A stretch of DNA of 64,000 nt from JAOUEA01 sp963734685 (GTDB lineage Bacteria > Actinomycetota > UBA4738 > HRBIN12): positions 124,001 through 188,000 of the forward strand of contig CAVTIC010000006.1 in NCBI GenBank assembly GCA_963734685.1. The letters are read 5' to 3'. Below the pieces are notes generated by a model. That model had not been told where the DNA came from and did not search any database. It saw only the letters and a program-made list of their open reading frames with translations. This document shows, piece by piece, positions 61,909 through 64,000 of this stretch. The position numbers and the translations under genes were made by a program. Position 1 is the first letter of the stretch, and each line of letters starts with the position of its first letter.

Positions 61909-63307
61909 TTGACCACCGATCTCGAGCGGTTCCTGGCCCAGTCAGGTCGAGCCGAGGCCGTGGAGGCCGTGAACCGGCAGATCATCGAGCAGGGCGTCGA
62001 GTACATGTACTACCAGTTCGTCTCGGTGACCGGGCGCATCATGGGCAAGGGCATCCCCGCGGCGCACTGGGAGCGGATCGCGGGCACCGGGTTCCAGTTG
62101 GTCTACGGCTCGACCGCCAACCTCTTCACCGACCGCCACGGCAACTACATCGGTTACGGTCCCGAGGCGCGCGAACTCGTGGGAATCCCCGAGCCCGAGA
62201 CGTTCAACGTGCTGCCGTGGGACCCCAAGACCGCCCGCGTCTGGTGCACGCTCTTCCGAGGTCGGGAGGAAGAGGTCGACGGCGGCGCGTTCCTCACCTC
62301 CGACTGCCGCGGCAACCTCAAGCGCATCCACGCGAAGTTCACCGAGGAGACCGGGCTGCACCTCCGTGCGGGCACCGAGCCCGAGATGATGTGGCTCAAG
62401 GTCGATGCCGACGGCAAGCCCACCGTCGAGGGCAAGACGAAGCCGTACTGCTACCACATCGACCAGTTCTCCGAGCTCCAACCGCTGATCCACAAGGTCA
62501 TGGAGTACGGGCGCGCGATGGATCTCGACATGATCCAGGGCGATCACGAGGACGCTCCCGGCCAGCTCGAGCTGAACTTCATGTTCGACCATGCCGACCA
62601 GACCGCCGACCGGCTCACGACCTACCGGCAGATCTGCCGCCAGGTGGGCCGAGAGCTGGGCGCGTTCGCATGTTTCATGCCCAAGCCGTTCATGGGCGTG
62701 TCGGCCAACGGTTGTCACCACAACATCTCGTTGTGGGAAGGCGATGAGAACAGGTTCATGCCCGAGGGCGACGATCCGCAGATGCCCGGGCAGATCGGCC
62801 TGTGGGCGATCGGAGGCATCATCAAGCATCTCCGGGCGCTGACCTGTCTGTCCTCGCCCACGGTGAACTCCTATCGGCGCCTGTGGGACGCGGGGTTCTG
62901 GGCGCCGATCTTCGCGGACTGGGGGTTCCAGAACCGGACGACCGGCCTGCGCATCTCCGCGCCGGGCCGGTTCGAGTACCGGTCGGTCGACTCGGCGGTG
63001 AACCCCTACCTGTCGTTCGCCGGGTCTGCTGATGGCGATGCAGGACGGCATCGAGAACGAGATCGATCCCGGGGAGCCGGAGGAACGCAACATCTACGAA
63101 GCGATCGCCGGTGGCAAGGACGTGATGCGCATCCCCACCAGCCTCGGCGAGGCGCTCGACGCGCTCGAGGCCGACGAGGTGGTCATGAAGGCGCTGCCGG
63201 GCGACATGGAACGGGTCTTCATGCACTACAAGCGAGACGAGTGGGAGCGGTTCCTCGCGACCGTCTCCGACTGGGACGTCGAGGAGTACCTGGACATCCT
63301 TCCGTAG
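61909..63307 (+). pseudogene. Type III glutamine-synthetase-like gene (gmaS/glnT type) with a +1 frameshift
   Basis: TTG at 61909 has AGAAGGGGGAG upstream. Residues 1-372 read through GS motifs: GTEPEMMW, QGDHEDAPGQLELNF and NGCHHNIS, up to AVNPYLSFAG. Then an extra T at 63025 shifts the frame. Skipping it restores LLMAMQDGIENEIDPGEP and the C-terminus to 63307, for about 465 residues. This subfamily includes gamma-glutamylmethylamide synthetase and GlnT, which join glutamate to ammonia or an amine. A class II amidotransferase follows, as in glnT/gmaS operons. The break could be a sequencing error or true inactivation. Confidence 0.85.
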
Positions 63308-63345
63308 CGCCGACGTCGTCCAGGCGAAAGGAGGCAACTCCCCAC

Positions 63346-64000
63346 ATGTGCGGCATCGCAGGCATCATCCATCGAGACACCGAATCCGACGTCGGGTCGG
63401 AGATGACCCGCATGCTGCAGTCGATGAAGCATCGTGGTCCCGACTCGACCGGCTACGCGCTGTTCGGGCCGCCCAGCGACCTGGTCGTGATCAGGTTCAA
63501 GCTCGCCGACGCGAACGACCCGCGGGACTTCGACTTCCGGAGCGCCTCGAGCGCCACCGCATGGAGGTCGAGTCACGCCTCGGCAAGATCGGCGCCCACG
63601 TCGACCGGGTCGAGACCGAGACCGAGTACGCCTACCGGGCGCTCGTCCGCTACGACGGCGACCTGAAGGCGCTCGCCGACTACGTCGAGGACGTGCCGGG
63701 CTGCGAGGTCCTCTCGCTCGGGCACTCGCTCGAGATCGTGAAGGATCTCGGCGACGCCAACGAGGTCGCGAACATGTACGACCTGGCGGGGTTCCGGGGC
63801 ACGCACGCGATCGGACACGTTCGCATGGCCACCGAGTCCGACGTCGACATCTCCGGAGCACACCCGTACTGGGCCTACCCGTTCTCCGACGTCGCGGTCG
63901 TGCACAACGGCCAGCTCACGAACTACTTCCAGTGGAAGCGGCGCCTCGAGGCATCGGGGCACCGGTTCCAGTCAGAGTGTGATTCGGAGATCATCGCCGT
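63346..64000 (+). CDS. Class II glutamine amidotransferase (mgsA/glxB type), frameshifted and cut by the window end
   Basis: ATG at 63346 follows AAAGGAGG. Processing after Met exposes the nucleophile Cys2 (MCGIAGI), and RGPDSTGY is the second family motif. Near 63539 one base is missing from a CCGG(G)AG run: the given frame ends at 63666, but reading from 63540 restores ERLERHRMEVESRL and stays open to the window end (HAIGHVRMATESDVD, VVHNGQLTNY). MgsA/GlxB proteins pair with two glutamate-synthase-like subunits to make N-methylglutamate or glutamate. Those partners would lie beyond the window. Confidence 0.8.

Overview
The window is GC-rich, densely coded DNA from an actinomycete-type bacterium (Actinomycetota). 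The evidence is a complete F420 cofactor set (fbiA, a two-domain fbiB, a fused fbiC), a WhiB-family Fe-S regulator, a DUF3499 gene beside a ManB-type phosphomutase, a Trm112-like protein and an SIS-domain sugar-phosphate isomerase, many GTG starts, and many stop/start overlaps of the GTGA or ATGA type. The gene order whiB - glycosyltransferase - DUF5719-like - DUF3499 - manB - Trm112 - isomerase - ahcY resembles, from memory, the one in Streptomyces. A release factor 2 gene that keeps the +1 frameshift suggests a lineage outside the classical streptomycete/mycobacterial groups, but I cannot name the class. I saw no rRNA, tRNA, CRISPR array, insertion sequence or prophage.

Layout. 1-4.2 kb (+): small multidrug-resistance-like membrane protein, family 2 glycosyltransferase, sugar-nucleotide pyrophosphorylase and a SpoIID-like wall protein, all overlapping. 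4.2-8.1 kb (-): fbiA-fbiB and two DUF3105 paralogues; 8.1-10.6 kb (+): fbiC, sharing a back-to-back promoter with fbiA. 10.7-17.3 kb: whiB, a Lys/Ala-repeat histone-like protein, a 1026-residue glycosyltransferase/membrane protein, a DUF5719-like protein and an L,D-transpeptidase. 17.3-24.3 kb: a candidate structured RNA, DUF3499, a zinc-ribbon protein, manB, Trm112, isomerase, purine nucleoside phosphorylase, ahcY and comF. 24.2-26.1 kb: a long leader that fits the raiA-motif RNA, then hpf, a NarL-type response regulator and a DinB-like protein. 26-31.8 kb: acetolactate-synthase-like enzyme, secA and prfB. 31.8-40.5 kb: a spermidine-synthase-like membrane protein, a YfhO-like membrane protein, ftsE-ftsX-smpB, a PLP decarboxylase and ssrA (tmRNA). 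40.5-50.3 kb: a three-part cyclase/AAA/TPR regulator, the two aconitase-X subunits, redox and metallo-hydrolase genes, and a phosphodiesterase.

50.3-64 kb is accessory metabolism that probably handles methylated or guanidino amines. It has a GcvT-like folate enzyme, two tandem PYROXD2-like FAD oxidoreductases, a four-gene betaine/choline-type ABC importer, an agmatinase-family hydrolase, a type III glutamine-synthetase-like gene (gmaS/glnT type) and the start of a class II glutamine amidotransferase (mgsA/glxB type). The last two are each disrupted by a single-base indel in this sequence.

A recurring pattern is a TAnnnT hexamer (mostly TAGGCT, TACGAT or TAGGGT) only 6-10 nt before the start codon, seen at 16 genes. 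It implies widespread leaderless or nearly leaderless mRNAs. Genes inside operons instead use overlaps or clear Shine-Dalgarno sequences.
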